DNA of 49,510 bases, taken from Sorangium sp. GTDB taxonomy: Bacteria > Myxococcota_A > Polyangia > Polyangiales > Polyangiaceae. Of this stretch, positions 26,458 to 34,385 are shown in pieces. Every line of letters starts with the position of its first letter. Positions within the stretch are counted from its first letter, which is position 1. Under the pieces are notes generated by a model that saw nothing but the letters and a program-made list of their open reading frames with translations, was not told the DNA's origin and made no database searches. The position numbers and the translations under genes are program-made. The DNA is taken from NCBI GenBank assembly GCA_019695485.1, contig JAEUAF010000412.1, positions 1-49,510 on the forward strand, in the 5' to 3' direction.

Positions 26458-27255
26458 CTAGCCGTTGACGACGCCAGCGATGGCTGGCTGGTTCGCGGCT
26501 CGCAGGCGCGTGAGCGACGCTTCGCGTTCCGCGACGACCGGAGCAAAGCGCGGTCGCGCGGCGAGGTCCGACTGGGTAGCGATCAGACCGCACAACAGCT
26601 CCGAGCGGCCCGACACCCCGAGCTTATGGAACGCCGCGGCGAGCTGATTTGCCACCGTACGCACCGACGTGTGGCGAAGCTTGGCCATTTCGGCGTGTGA
26701 GAGGCCTTCGATGAGCAGCTTGATGACGTCCGCTTCGGCGCGCGAGACGAGGCTTTCGAGTCGCAATTCCGGGCGCGGGACGCCCAAAATCGTGTAGCTC
26801 TGCTCGCCGTGGGTCACGCGGCTGAAGCGTGCCTCATGGTACGGCGTGTTGCGGTGCAGCGCATGCACGGAGAGCCACAAGGGGAGTGGCGCTCGCGAGG
26901 CGCCGCAGTCCATGCCCATCGCACGCAAGCAGCCGCCCGCAATGATGGCGACGGTTGACGGCGCCAGCCCGAGCTCCGCGGCTACCGCCTTCTGTCCCCC
27001 ACGCAACAAGACTCGCTCCAAGACGCGCAGCTTCTTCGGCAGCAAACGGCGGTCGGTGCGTCGCTCTGGGGCCTTCGCCTCGACCGCGATCAGGCAGTCT
27101 CGCTGAGTGAAGAAGCAGTCGCGCACGACTAGCGTCGCGTTCGTGAGCTCGCGCCACAGGCCGCCGAGGTCGATGCGCTCGCGCGACTCCGCGTCCGCCC
27201 TGACTGCTTTGAAGCGTTCGAGCTCTCCGAATCCCTGGGTCAGTTCGTCGACCAT
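26458..27255 (-). CDS. LuxR-type transcription regulator with two helix-turn-helix-like segments
   Basis: This 265-residue protein has the classic LuxR/NarL HTH in its C-terminal part: LVSRAEADVIKLLIEGLSHAEMAKLRHTSVRTVANQLAAAFHKLGVSGRSELL. An unusual second HTH-like stretch lies in the N-terminal half, LPKKLRVLERVLLRGGQKAVAAELGLAPSTVAIIAGGCLRAMGM. There is no receiver domain or autoinducer-binding domain, so the input is unknown. It does not belong to an obvious operon; the upstream 244 bases contain a direct repeat described separately. Confidence 0.8.
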   Translation of the reverse strand: MVDELTQGFGELERFKAVRADAESRERIDLGGLWRELTNATLVVRDCFFTQRDCLIAVEAKAPERRTDRRLLPKKLRVLERVLLRGGQKAVAAELGLAPSTVAIIAGGCLRAMGMDCGASRAPLPLWLSVHALHRNTPYHEARFSRVTHGEQSYTILGVPRPELRLESLVSRAEADVIKLLIEGLSHAEMAKLRHTSVRTVANQLAAAFHKLGVSGRSELLCGLIATQSDLAARPRFAPVVAEREASLTRLRAANQPAIAGVVNG

Positions 27256-27368
27256 GAGTGTCCTCCAAATCGGATAAATCTAGACCCCCAAGGATGTTCC
27301 GCGCGCGACCGAGAGCGCACCGGACCTCCACGTCTTCAGGCACTCTGAACGAGGCCCCGCTCACTGTC

Positions 27369-27386
27369 GATTACAGCGGATTACAG
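27369..27386. repeat. GATTACAG direct repeat with 10-base period upstream of the LuxR-type gene
   Basis: GATTACAG occurs at 27369-27376 and again at 27379-27386, one helical turn apart, about 115-130 bases before the start codon of the LuxR-type gene and in AT-richer DNA than its surroundings. It may be an operator of that gene or of the FHA gene region, but it could be chance. Confidence 0.3.
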
Positions 27387-27499
27387 GGAAATTCGGCCGC
27401 TATTTCGCGCTCGCAACGCGCGCTCCGACGGGCCTCGAGCGGAACCCGCCAGGGTGACTGACTGAGCGCTGGCGTGCGCTGAAGCGCGCGCGCCCAGCG

Positions 27500-28417
27500 T
27501 CACACGATCCGAATGTCGAACGTCGCAAATCCGAGTCGTAGTTGCTTGCTACGGGGACGACGCTCGATGACGTTGACGACGCCTGGCAGACCGGCTCGCG
27601 CGAAGTGTTGGCGAATGCGAAAGACGTCGATATTGAGCTGCGTAGAAGTGATGTGCAGCAACGTGAGCAAGTCTTCCTGGTGGATCCAGCCGCAGGAGGC
27701 GTCCGGAAAGCCGTTCTTCTCGTCGTCGCGCCGCGCGCGAGCCAAGGTCAACAGCAAGTAGTTATGCGAGCGACTGCCGAGGTCGACTACGATTTCTCCC
27801 TGTTGTGCGCGCAGCTCCACGTGCTCTTCGTCACGCGAGACCGTGAAATGCAAGGAGACCGGCGTCTGCGTGGACGAAGACAGAGAAGTCGACGTTGGGC
27901 CCAGAATATCGGGGCTCGCGAAGCGCCAGGGCCGTCCGGCCACTTGAAATAGCTTGCTGGGGTCGAGCACGATGCGGTCACCGTCGATCGTCTCGAGCTT
28001 CCATAATCCGTCGACGTCGCGGAAGATGCTGGCCTGAGGATTGGCGCTCGTGGGCAAACCAATCACGTCGTTTTCCGGGGTGAGCGGGTCGCCGCCGTCG
28101 AGCGGGATGGCCATGGCCGGGGGCGGCAGGTCATCCTGGAGCACCCAGAGCTCCGCCTCGCTTCCGAAGGTCAGCTCTGCGCCCTGCGCCACGACGTACG
28201 CCTTGCCCACTTCGAGCCGGGCCCCGTTCAGGAACGTGCCGTTTCGGCTGCCGAGGTCTTTGAGCTCCCAGCGCGTGCTGCCCCAGCGCAACGCCGCGTG
28301 CTGCGCCGAGACGTACGGCTCTTGGATCTGCAAGCCGCAGTTGGGGGAACGCCCGATGATCAGCTCCGGCTCGACCAAGAGCGTGCGTTGCGTTCGACGC
28401 TGGAACAGAAACGCCAT
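27500..28417 (-). CDS. FHA-domain protein with C-terminal winged-helix-like segment
   Basis: The track ORF is over-extended; ATG 28417 (MAFLFQRRTQRTLLVEPELIIGRSPNCGLQI) is the natural start and gives 305 residues. The FHA domain covers about residues 15-100, with phosphothreonine-contact motifs IGRSPNCGL, VSAQHAAL and LKDLGSRNGTFLNG. The centre is Pro-rich with a beta-rich stretch (ASIFRDVDGLWKLETIDGDRIVLDP). The C-terminal part, NIDVFRIRQHFARAGLPGVVNVIERRPRSKQLRLGF, resembles the winged helix seen in myxobacterial FHA regulators. It probably reads Ser/Thr-kinase signals. No kinase is adjacent. Confidence 0.82.
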   Translation of the reverse strand: MAFLFQRRTQRTLLVEPELIIGRSPNCGLQIQEPYVSAQHAALRWGSTRWELKDLGSRNGTFLNGARLEVGKAYVVAQGAELTFGSEAELWVLQDDLPPPAMAIPLDGGDPLTPENDVIGLPTSANPQASIFRDVDGLWKLETIDGDRIVLDPSKLFQVAGRPWRFASPDILGPTSTSLSSSTQTPVSLHFTVSRDEEHVELRAQQGEIVVDLGSRSHNYLLLTLARARRDDEKNGFPDASCGWIHQEDLLTLLHITSTQLNIDVFRIRQHFARAGLPGVVNVIERRPRSKQLRLGFATFDIRIV

Positions 28418-28629
28418 GGCAGCGGGAGTCCGGGGGTCGCCTTCGAAAGAGTTCCTTCGTTTTTCCCTCAGCCGTCCGCGCGGATCAACCGGGGCCACTC
28501 GGCGAGCCGCGCCAGCGCCTAGAACTACGAGGATTTTCGCGAAAAACGTGCGACGCGGCCCGCCCGTATCGCCGTGAAACCTTGGACTGAAGGCACGGTG
28601 TCGGGTGGCCGGTCGGTAATTGTCGGGGC

Positions 28630-29067
28630 TCAGCCCTTCCGGCGCGCGAACTTGAGCCCGGAGAAGACCGAGTCGATCGCGCACACTTTGTGGTCGACCA
28701 GGCCGCGGGCAAGCCCGGACGCGCGGATCTCGGCTTCACTGAGATCCGTCTCGATGCCTGACGCCTTCTTCGGCCAGCAGATCCAAAGGCCGAGCGCCCC
28801 GAGTTTTTGGACGCGACGCTCCATGTCCCGCACGAGCTCACGCCGGTTGCTCGGAAACCAAATCCAGAGCTCACACGCTCGTCGCTGGGATGAGACGAGC
28901 TCCGCTCCCGCCGGCAACGGGGCACAGAGCGCCTCGAAGTCGCTCGGCGCGCCCACCAAGCCGACTCGCGCGCCCTCGCGGATTCCGAGCTTCTTAGCGA
29001 GCGGCGTGCCTGAGTAGCCGGCCGGGACAGCGCTCCGTTTGCGTGAATTGTAGGTGTTTGACGACAT
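28630..29067 (-). CDS. DUF3052 family protein
   Basis: With ATG 29067 (MSSNTYNSRKRSAVPAGYSGTPLAKKLGIREGARVGLVGAP) the protein has 145 residues and matches the DUF3052 family over its whole length: the N-terminal GYSGTPLAKKLGI motif, ACELWIWFPSNRRELVRDM, and GLWICWPKKASGIETDLSEAEIR...GLVDHKVCAIDSVFSGLKF. DUF3052 proteins are widespread in actinobacteria and myxobacteria and their function is unknown. The gene is divergent from the PLP enzyme, with a shared 68-base promoter region. Confidence 0.85.
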   Translation of the reverse strand: MSSNTYNSRKRSAVPAGYSGTPLAKKLGIREGARVGLVGAPSDFEALCAPLPAGAELVSSQRRACELWIWFPSNRRELVRDMERRVQKLGALGLWICWPKKASGIETDLSEAEIRASGLARGLVDHKVCAIDSVFSGLKFARRKG

Positions 29068-29135
29068 CGTTTTCTCGCCAGGTTCGCTCACGCGTGGTGC
29101 GGACGCCGAGCGCTTCCTTGACCTATGATGTGCCG

Positions 29136-30392
29136 ATGGGCAAACGCGACAGCAAGCCACCGTACGTCGTTCGTCCGCCGACGGCCGTGCTCACGCGGGG
29201 CTTCGACCCGAGGCTCAGCGTCGGGTCCGCGCGGCCTGCCGTGTTTCGCTCGTCGACCTACGTCTTCTCGAGCCCGGAAGCGGCCGAACGAGCCTTCTCG
29301 GTGGCACTCGGCAGGGCTCGCCCGGACGCTGGCGAAAGCGTCGACTTGATCTATTCGCGGCTGTCCCATCCGAACGCCGAGATCTTGGAAGATCAGATCG
29401 TTCCGCTCGAGCCGGGGGCGACCTCGGCCGCAGTTTTCAATTCAGGGATGGCCGCGATTTCCACGACATTTCTGACGTTTTGTGCGCCGGGCTCGCACTT
29501 CATTTATTCGACACCCGTCTACGGCGGGACGCAGCACCTCATTCATCAGCTGCTCGAGCCGCTCGGCATCAAAGGGATCGGCGTGCCCGCGCACGCCACC
29601 GACGAGCTCATTCAGACGATTCGCGACACGCCGGAGCTTGGCCTGGTGTTCTTGGAGACGCCAGCGAACCCGACGCTTGCTATGTGCGATATCGCGGCCT
29701 GTGCGCGAGCGGTTGCGGCGCGCGCGGAACGTCCGCTGCTCGCGGTCGACAACACGTTCTTGGGGCCGTCCTTCCAGCACCCGCTGGAATTCGGGGTCGA
29801 TCTGGTGCTGTACTCGGCGACGAAATTTCTGGCCGGGCACAGTGACATGCTGGGCGGAGTGGTGCTGGGTCGGGACGCCGAGTTGCTCGCCTCGTTGCGC
29901 GGGACGCGCGCCGTGCTCGGCAATATTCTGCAACCTGACGAATGTTGGATCTTGGATAGCCGGTTACCGACGGTGGATCTTCGAATGGTGCGTCAGAGCA
30001 AGAACGCGCAGCGCATTGCCGAGTCGTTGGCGGGGCACGCCCAAATCGAGCAGTTTTTTTATCCGACGCTGCTCGAAGACCCTGAGCAGATCCGTATTCG
30101 GGACGCCCAATGCACGGCGCCCGGCTCGATCTTCGCCTTCGAATTGAAGGGCGGCAAGCCTGCGGCATTCGACTTTCTGCGTCGACTGACGATTGCCCGC
30201 AACGCAGTGAGCCTCGGTGGCGTCGAGACGCTCGCCTGTCACCCCGCGTCTACGACGCACTCCGAGCTCTCTCCCGAGGAGCTGCGAGCCTCGGGCATCG
30301 GCCCAGGTCTGGTCAGGGTTTCAGTGGGCGTCGAACACTACCGAGATCTGCTGGACGACTTTCGCGCCGCGCTCGACGCACTCGAGTCGTGA
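29136..30392 (+). CDS. Cys/Met-metabolism PLP enzyme (cystathionine gamma-synthase/methionine gamma-lyase family)
   Basis: ATG 29136 (MGKRDSKPPYVVRPPTAVLTRGFDPRLSVGSARPAVFRSSTYVF) gives 418 residues. PLP-binding features are the phosphate-binding SGMAAIS, PLP-stacking PVYGG, the aspartate in LLAVDNTFLGP, and the Schiff-base lysine in LYSATKFLAGHSDMLGG. The C-terminal SLGGVETLACHPASTTHSELSPEELRASGIGPGLVRVSVGVE is the family hallmark. The reaction could be gamma-synthase, gamma-lyase or beta-lyase; sequence alone does not decide. The N-terminal insertion VALGRARPDAGESVDLIYSRLSHPN is slightly longer than usual. It converges on the Nudix gene with 5 bases between stops. Confidence 0.9.
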   Translation: MGKRDSKPPYVVRPPTAVLTRGFDPRLSVGSARPAVFRSSTYVFSSPEAAERAFSVALGRARPDAGESVDLIYSRLSHPNAEILEDQIVPLEPGATSAAVFNSGMAAISTTFLTFCAPGSHFIYSTPVYGGTQHLIHQLLEPLGIKGIGVPAHATDELIQTIRDTPELGLVFLETPANPTLAMCDIAACARAVAARAERPLLAVDNTFLGPSFQHPLEFGVDLVLYSATKFLAGHSDMLGGVVLGRDAELLASLRGTRAVLGNILQPDECWILDSRLPTVDLRMVRQSKNAQRIAESLAGHAQIEQFFYPTLLEDPEQIRIRDAQCTAPGSIFAFELKGGKPAAFDFLRRLTIARNAVSLGGVETLACHPASTTHSELSPEELRASGIGPGLVRVSVGVEHYRDLLDDFRAALDALES

Positions 30393-30397
30393 GCCGG

Positions 30398-30871
30398 CTA
30401 TCCCGCGGCTTTCCCGAGCAACGCGCTCAGGCGTTCCAAAAACGGCAGCTGCGCCAACATGAGCTTTTGCTCCGCCGCGTGCAGCGGAAAAAACTCGGCG
30501 CGATCGATCTCTGGAAAACGGCGAAGCTTGCCTGAGCCTCGCGGCCATTCGATTTCAAACTCGTTGCTCTTCAAACGGAAGTCAGCAGGCAAGCTGCTAT
30601 CGCTCGCCCACGCGTGCACGACCTTGCCACTTTTTTGTCGAATGTGACCGAGCTCGAGCAGAGGCGGGCCGATCGCGACTCCAACCTCTTCTGCGAACTC
30701 CCGGATCGCGGCGTCGATCAACGCCTCGCCCGGATTGGGCGCACCCTTCGGGATAGTCCAGGCGCCGCTGTCTCGCTTTGCGAAGAAGGGGCCGCCAGGG
30801 TGCGCCAAAAAGACCTCGAGTCCGGACGCGGCGGCCCGGTAAAGCAGCAGTCCTGCGCTGACCTCGCTCAT
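30398..30871 (-). CDS. Nudix hydrolase
   Basis: This 157-residue protein has a complete Nudix box, GAPNPGEALIDAAIREFAEEVGV (Gx5Ex7REUxEExGU), with flanking VFLAHPGGPFFAKRDSGAWTIPKGAP that resembles ADP-ribose/dinucleoside-polyphosphate pyrophosphatases of the small DUF-type subgroup. It hydrolyses a nucleoside diphosphate linked to another moiety; the substrate is unknown. The SEVSAGLLLYR start is normal. Stand-alone gene. Confidence 0.9.
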   Translation of the reverse strand: MSEVSAGLLLYRAAASGLEVFLAHPGGPFFAKRDSGAWTIPKGAPNPGEALIDAAIREFAEEVGVAIGPPLLELGHIRQKSGKVVHAWASDSSLPADFRLKSNEFEIEWPRGSGKLRRFPEIDRAEFFPLHAAEQKLMLAQLPFLERLSALLGKAAG

Positions 30872-30927
30872 GCCTCAGTCTAGCCTGAGCCCGAGGAAAA
30901 CGAGGCGTGCGCCCCGTTGTCTCCGGC

Positions 30928-31845
30928 TCAGCGGATCGCGACGATGCAGCAGCCGAGTGAGCAAAATTGGTCAATCGGGCAGGCGGGCAAGTCCGGCCCG
31001 CAGACGGTCTCTCCGGCGTCGCAGGTGTAAGCCGGGGGCGGCGGCGTACCGTCGGGCGGGGTGGCAGGTGTGCAGCTCGCCGGCAGGTCTGCGGCAGTTT
31101 TTCCCGCACAGAGTTCACACTCGCCGCAATCGTTGCCGCACTGGACGCTCTTCTGACAGCGCGGGCAGGCTTTGGTGTCGCCAACGTTGGCGAGTGAACA
31201 GGTCGCGCTCGCCAAGACGTCCACCGAGCTGCCGTCGCTCAGTGCGACCGAGCAACACCCGAAGCAGTCGCAGCCGTTCTGGGTCAGCGGGCTGCAGAAT
31301 TTGATGCACGCGGCGGTGACGGAACACGCCGGATCCGTACTCGGCAATTTGCCGGTGAGACAATCCGTGCTGTAGCGACAGCCGTCATCACCCGCGCCTG
31401 AATTGCCATCGAAGAAGCAGTCTTGCCACTTGGGATCGCGATTGTCTCCGGGAATGCCGGTCGCATACGAGCTTTCGTCGTTGTCGAGCGGGCCGGTGCA
31501 CTCTGGGTCGAAGCCGTCGATCAGACCGTCCCCATCGTCGTCGATACCGTTATTGCACTGCGAGCTCGCAGCGCTGGCGCCTCCGGAGCTCGCAGCGCTA
31601 GCGCCTCCCGAGCTCGTTGCGGTTGCGACAGAGCCTCCTTGGGCGCTGCCAGTGGTTGCCGCGGAGCCGCCCTGGCTGGAAAGCTTCCCGCCAAAGCTCA
31701 CCACGCTGGACCCTGCGCCGCCGCTTGAGTCCGTACTACTAGTGGAGCTGCCTCCGCAGCCCACATTGAAGAGCCCGAGGCTCAGGACAAAGCCCAGTGC
31801 GGCCGCCGGGGCAAGCCGCGCCTTCTGCAGAGGTGAGGGGAGCAT
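30928..31845 (-). CDS. Cys-rich lipoprotein, CDCFGCC family (paralogue A)
   Basis: The track ORF is 5'-extended through the promoter; ATG 31845 ([30 protein letters not shown]) gives a lipoprotein signal ending LFNVGC and 305 residues. A Ser/Gly/Ala linker contains a tandem 8-residue repeat. The rest is Cys-rich with a Ca-binding-like loop, [20 protein letters not shown], and the motifs [15 protein letters not shown] and [20 protein letters not shown], ending [11 protein letters not shown]. The gene at 34382 has the same layout and motifs in the same order, so the two are paralogues. I know no named family; surface location follows from the lipobox. It is divergent from the ECF cassette. Confidence 0.75.
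   Translation of the reverse strand: MLPSPLQKARLAPAAALGFVLSLGLFNVGCGGSSTSSTDSSGGAGSSVVSFGGKLSSQGGSAATTGSAQGGSVATATSSGGASAASSGGASAASSQCNNGIDDDGDGLIDGFDPECTGPLDNDESSYATGIPGDNRDPKWQDCFFDGNSGAGDDGCRYSTDCLTGKLPSTDPACSVTAACIKFCSPLTQNGCDCFGCCSVALSDGSSVDVLASATCSLANVGDTKACPRCQKSVQCGNDCGECELCAGKTAADLPASCTPATPPDGTPPPPAYTCDAGETVCGPDLPACPIDQFCSLGCCIVAIR
31562..31609. repeat. Tandem 24-base repeat coding (GGASAASS)2
   Basis: GAGCTCGCAGCGCTGGCGCCTCCG is followed directly by GAGCTCGCAGCGCTAGCGCCTCCC, differing at two positions, then by a partial third copy. It encodes the linker [17 protein letters not shown] of the lipoprotein on the minus strand; variable copy number between strains is likely. Confidence 0.85.
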
Positions 31846-31997
31846 CGCCAGGGTAGGTGGCAACGACACAGCCGGTTTTCTGAACGGCGGCTCAGAATCT
31901 TTTCGGTCGCGAAATTGCCCTACGCAAAGGCCGCGCTTTCCGCGGCGAGCGAAAAACCGAGGCGCCGCAGGCACCTCCGATACTAAAGTCACGCGTC

Positions 31998-33047
31998 GTG
32001 AACGCCCGGTTCCCCCTACGCCACGCGCTCGGGCTGCTGCTCGTGGCCGCGCCCGCTGCGGCGGCGCCACACGCCCCCGCGGAGCTCGCGCTCGAGCGTG
32101 GCGCTGACGCTGGCCAGTGTATCGACGCGGCGCACCTGGTCTCGAGCGTCGAACGGCGTCTGCATCGCAAGGTCTTCTATCCCGAGGCGAAGGCGGAGCT
32201 TCGCCTTACTGTGCGGTTGCTGCGCCGCGCCGAGGCCTGGGTGGCGGAGATTTCGCTCGCCGATGCGCTGGGTCAGCTCGGCGAGCGCGAGCTCACGACG
32301 CGGGCTCGCCACTGTTCGGCGCTCGACGATTCCCTCGCGCTGATCGTGTCCCTGTTGGTCGACACGCCGCCCGAGCGCCCTTCAGAGCTCGCGAAACCGA
32401 GCGCACCGAGCAGAGCCGCGGCTTCGAATGCGGCCGAGCCGACGTCTCGACCCAACGCGCCCCCAACGGCGAGTCCTCGCGCGACGCCGCTCGAGATCCC
32501 GGCGGAGACGCTGGCGCCCCGAGAACCTTGGCAAATCGACGCCGCTGTGGGCGTTTTCGCGGGCTACGGCTTGCTCCCGGAACTGGCGTTCGGTCCCGAG
32601 CTCATGGCGGGCTTTACTCCACCCCGGGGTCCACTCTTCCGGGTGGTAGGGGATTTTTCGCTGCCGAAGGAGAGCTCACTCGACGGGCGCGCCGCTGGGG
32701 TGCGTGTCTCCCTCCAGCGCTTGGGGCTCGATGTCTGCGCGAAAGTGTTCACTCGGCCGGTGCTTGGGGTGTCGTTGTGTGCGGGACAACGCCTTGCGCG
32801 CGTTCGGTCTTCCGGTTTTGGATTCGTAGAGAACCGGGACGATAGCCGTGTTGTGCTCTCGCTCGCCGCGGGCGCCGACGCGCTGATTCCGCTCGGACGG
32901 TACCTTGGGATCGCCCTGGGTGCTGGGGGCGAAGCCCTGCTCAATCGTCTCCAATTCGTGGTCATCGAGGCGAACGGCACGCAAGGCGTGGCAGAAAGCA
33001 GCCGGACGGCGGGCATCGTCAGAATCGGCTTGGCGGGGCGGATTTGA
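31998..33047 (+). CDS. Exported protein, probable outer-membrane component of the ECF locus
   Basis: GTG 31998 opens a 349-residue protein with a Sec signal ([26 protein letters not shown]). Residues ~30-125 form a small alpha/beta domain ([17 protein letters not shown]...[55 protein letters not shown]), a pattern seen repeatedly in myxobacterial exported proteins. After a Pro/Ala linker the C-terminal ~180 residues alternate hydrophobic strands ([53 protein letters not shown]), suggesting a small outer-membrane beta-barrel. It precedes the sigma factor by 85 bases on the same strand. Unknown function. Confidence 0.7.
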   Translation: MNARFPLRHALGLLLVAAPAAAAPHAPAELALERGADAGQCIDAAHLVSSVERRLHRKVFYPEAKAELRLTVRLLRRAEAWVAEISLADALGQLGERELTTRARHCSALDDSLALIVSLLVDTPPERPSELAKPSAPSRAAASNAAEPTSRPNAPPTASPRATPLEIPAETLAPREPWQIDAAVGVFAGYGLLPELAFGPELMAGFTPPRGPLFRVVGDFSLPKESSLDGRAAGVRVSLQRLGLDVCAKVFTRPVLGVSLCAGQRLARVRSSGFGFVENRDDSRVVLSLAAGADALIPLGRYLGIALGAGGEALLNRLQFVVIEANGTQGVAESSRTAGIVRIGLAGRI

Positions 33048-33132
33048 TCGGAAATCTGCGGCCATGCTTGCCACTCACCAGTCACGCGCTGTATCGCGGC
33101 TCCAGAAGAGCCCTGAAGATAGGTGACCGCGC

Positions 33133-33648
33133 GTGACATCCTCCCATGGCTCGCTCGATCTCCGTCAGCTCTTCGATGAACATGCGCGCTACATTTGGCG
33201 TGCGCTACGCCATCTCGGGGTCGCCGACGCGGACATTGAGGACATTTGCCAAGAGGTCTTCCTCGTGGCGCACCGAAAGCTGTCAGAATTCCAGGGCCGT
33301 TCGTCGCCTCGCACCTGGCTCTATGGGATCGCGTTGCGCGTTGCGTCGGACTACCGCCGCCGTGGCTACATCCGGCGTGAGCGGGCGGTCGCAGATGTCT
33401 CCGAACTGGTCGAGCGTCGGGACGACCGGACGCCGGAGGGGGAGTCTCGGCAGCTGCTCGGCAAGCTGCTCGCCCTACTCGAGGCGGACAAGCGCGAGGT
33501 GCTCGTGCTCTACGAGCTCGAAGGGTTTACCATGAAAGAGGTCGCAGACATGCTCGGCTGCCCCTTGCAAACTGCCTATTCGCGGCTCTACTCAGCCCGG
33601 CAATTACTCAAGGACGCCGTGAGTGCGGCCGGGTCCGGTCGCCCATGA
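33133..33648 (+). CDS. ECF-type RNA polymerase sigma factor
   Basis: This 171-residue protein (GTG start) contains region 2 (LFDEHARYIWRALRHLGVADADIEDICQEVFLVAHRKLSEFQGRSSPRTWLYGIALRVASDYRRR) with the DxEDxxQExF -10-binding helix, and region 4 (LLALLEADKREVLVLYELEGFTMKEVADMLGCPLQTAYSRLYSARQLL), an HTH for the -35 element. The next gene overlaps by 4 bases and encodes a single-span membrane protein that may hold it inactive. No canonical zinc-binding anti-sigma motif (HxxxCxxC) is seen nearby. Confidence 0.93.
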   Translation: MTSSHGSLDLRQLFDEHARYIWRALRHLGVADADIEDICQEVFLVAHRKLSEFQGRSSPRTWLYGIALRVASDYRRRGYIRRERAVADVSELVERRDDRTPEGESRQLLGKLLALLEADKREVLVLYELEGFTMKEVADMLGCPLQTAYSRLYSARQLLKDAVSAAGSGRP

Positions 33649-34385
33649 CAACCGCTCCTGATCCGCCACGGCTGAGCGCGGGCGACGCCGAGTCCCCCGA
33701 GCTGTCTGCGTTGTTCCGTGCGGGCGAAGCGGACCTGCCGAGTGGCGCCCAATTGCGTGCATTGCAAGCGCGGCTCGGGCCAGTGCTCGCGCCGGCGGGT
33801 GGTGCCGGGGGGGACCTGCGACGGTTTCTGAAGGTGCCTCGCGTCGGGTTCAAGCTCGGCGCGCTGGTCGGCTTGGGTGTCGCGCTCAGCGTCGCGCTGC
33901 GTTCGGCCACGGTCTCGACGCCGAGCGCGGTGCCCTCCGTGTCGAGCGCGCACGCACTGTCTCCAAGCGCGGCAGCGACGGCTCCGTTCTCGGAGAACGC
34001 TCCGCCCGCGCCAAGCGCCCAACCCGTTGAGACTACTCCCGAGGTGTTGCCCGAGCCGTCGTTGGCGCCACCTGAAACGGCCTCTTCGGCGGCGACCTCG
34101 CGGGGCAATCGCGTGCCGCAACCGGGCTCGGTCAGCGAAGCCGCGCTTCTCGAGCAAGCGCGGCGCGCGCTGAATTCCGACCCGGCACGCGCGCTGGCAC
34201 TCACACGTCAATATCAGCTCAAGTTTCCGAATGGCGTGTTGGGGCAAGAGCGCGAAGTGATCGCCATCGAGGCGTTGCGCCGGCTCGGTCGCACCACGGA
34301 AGCGAGCGAGCGCGCTCGGTCTTTTTCGACGAGCTACCCGGACTCCGCGCATCGACGCGCGGTCGAGACAGGGCGCGCTCCGTGA
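33645..34385 (+). CDS. Single-span membrane protein, candidate anti-sigma partner
   Basis: This 246-residue protein overlaps the sigma gene (ATGA) and the Cys-rich lipoprotein gene. A cytoplasmic N-terminal segment of ~70 residues (LSALFRAGEADLPSGAQLRALQARLGPV) leads into one membrane helix (FKLGALVGLGVALSVAL). A Pro/Ala/Ser-rich periplasmic linker follows, and the C-terminal ~75 residues (SEAALLEQARRALNSDPARALALTRQYQLKFPNGVLGQEREVIAIEALRRLGRTTEASERARSF) have the helix spacing of a TPR pair. Position and topology fit an anti-sigma factor whose outer TPR part senses the lipoprotein or an envelope protein; this is inference. Confidence 0.7.
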   Translation: MTTAPDPPRLSAGDAESPELSALFRAGEADLPSGAQLRALQARLGPVLAPAGGAGGDLRRFLKVPRVGFKLGALVGLGVALSVALRSATVSTPSAVPSVSSAHALSPSAAATAPFSENAPPAPSAQPVETTPEVLPEPSLAPPETASSAATSRGNRVPQPGSVSEAALLEQARRALNSDPARALALTRQYQLKFPNGVLGQEREVIAIEALRRLGRTTEASERARSFSTSYPDSAHRRAVETGRAP

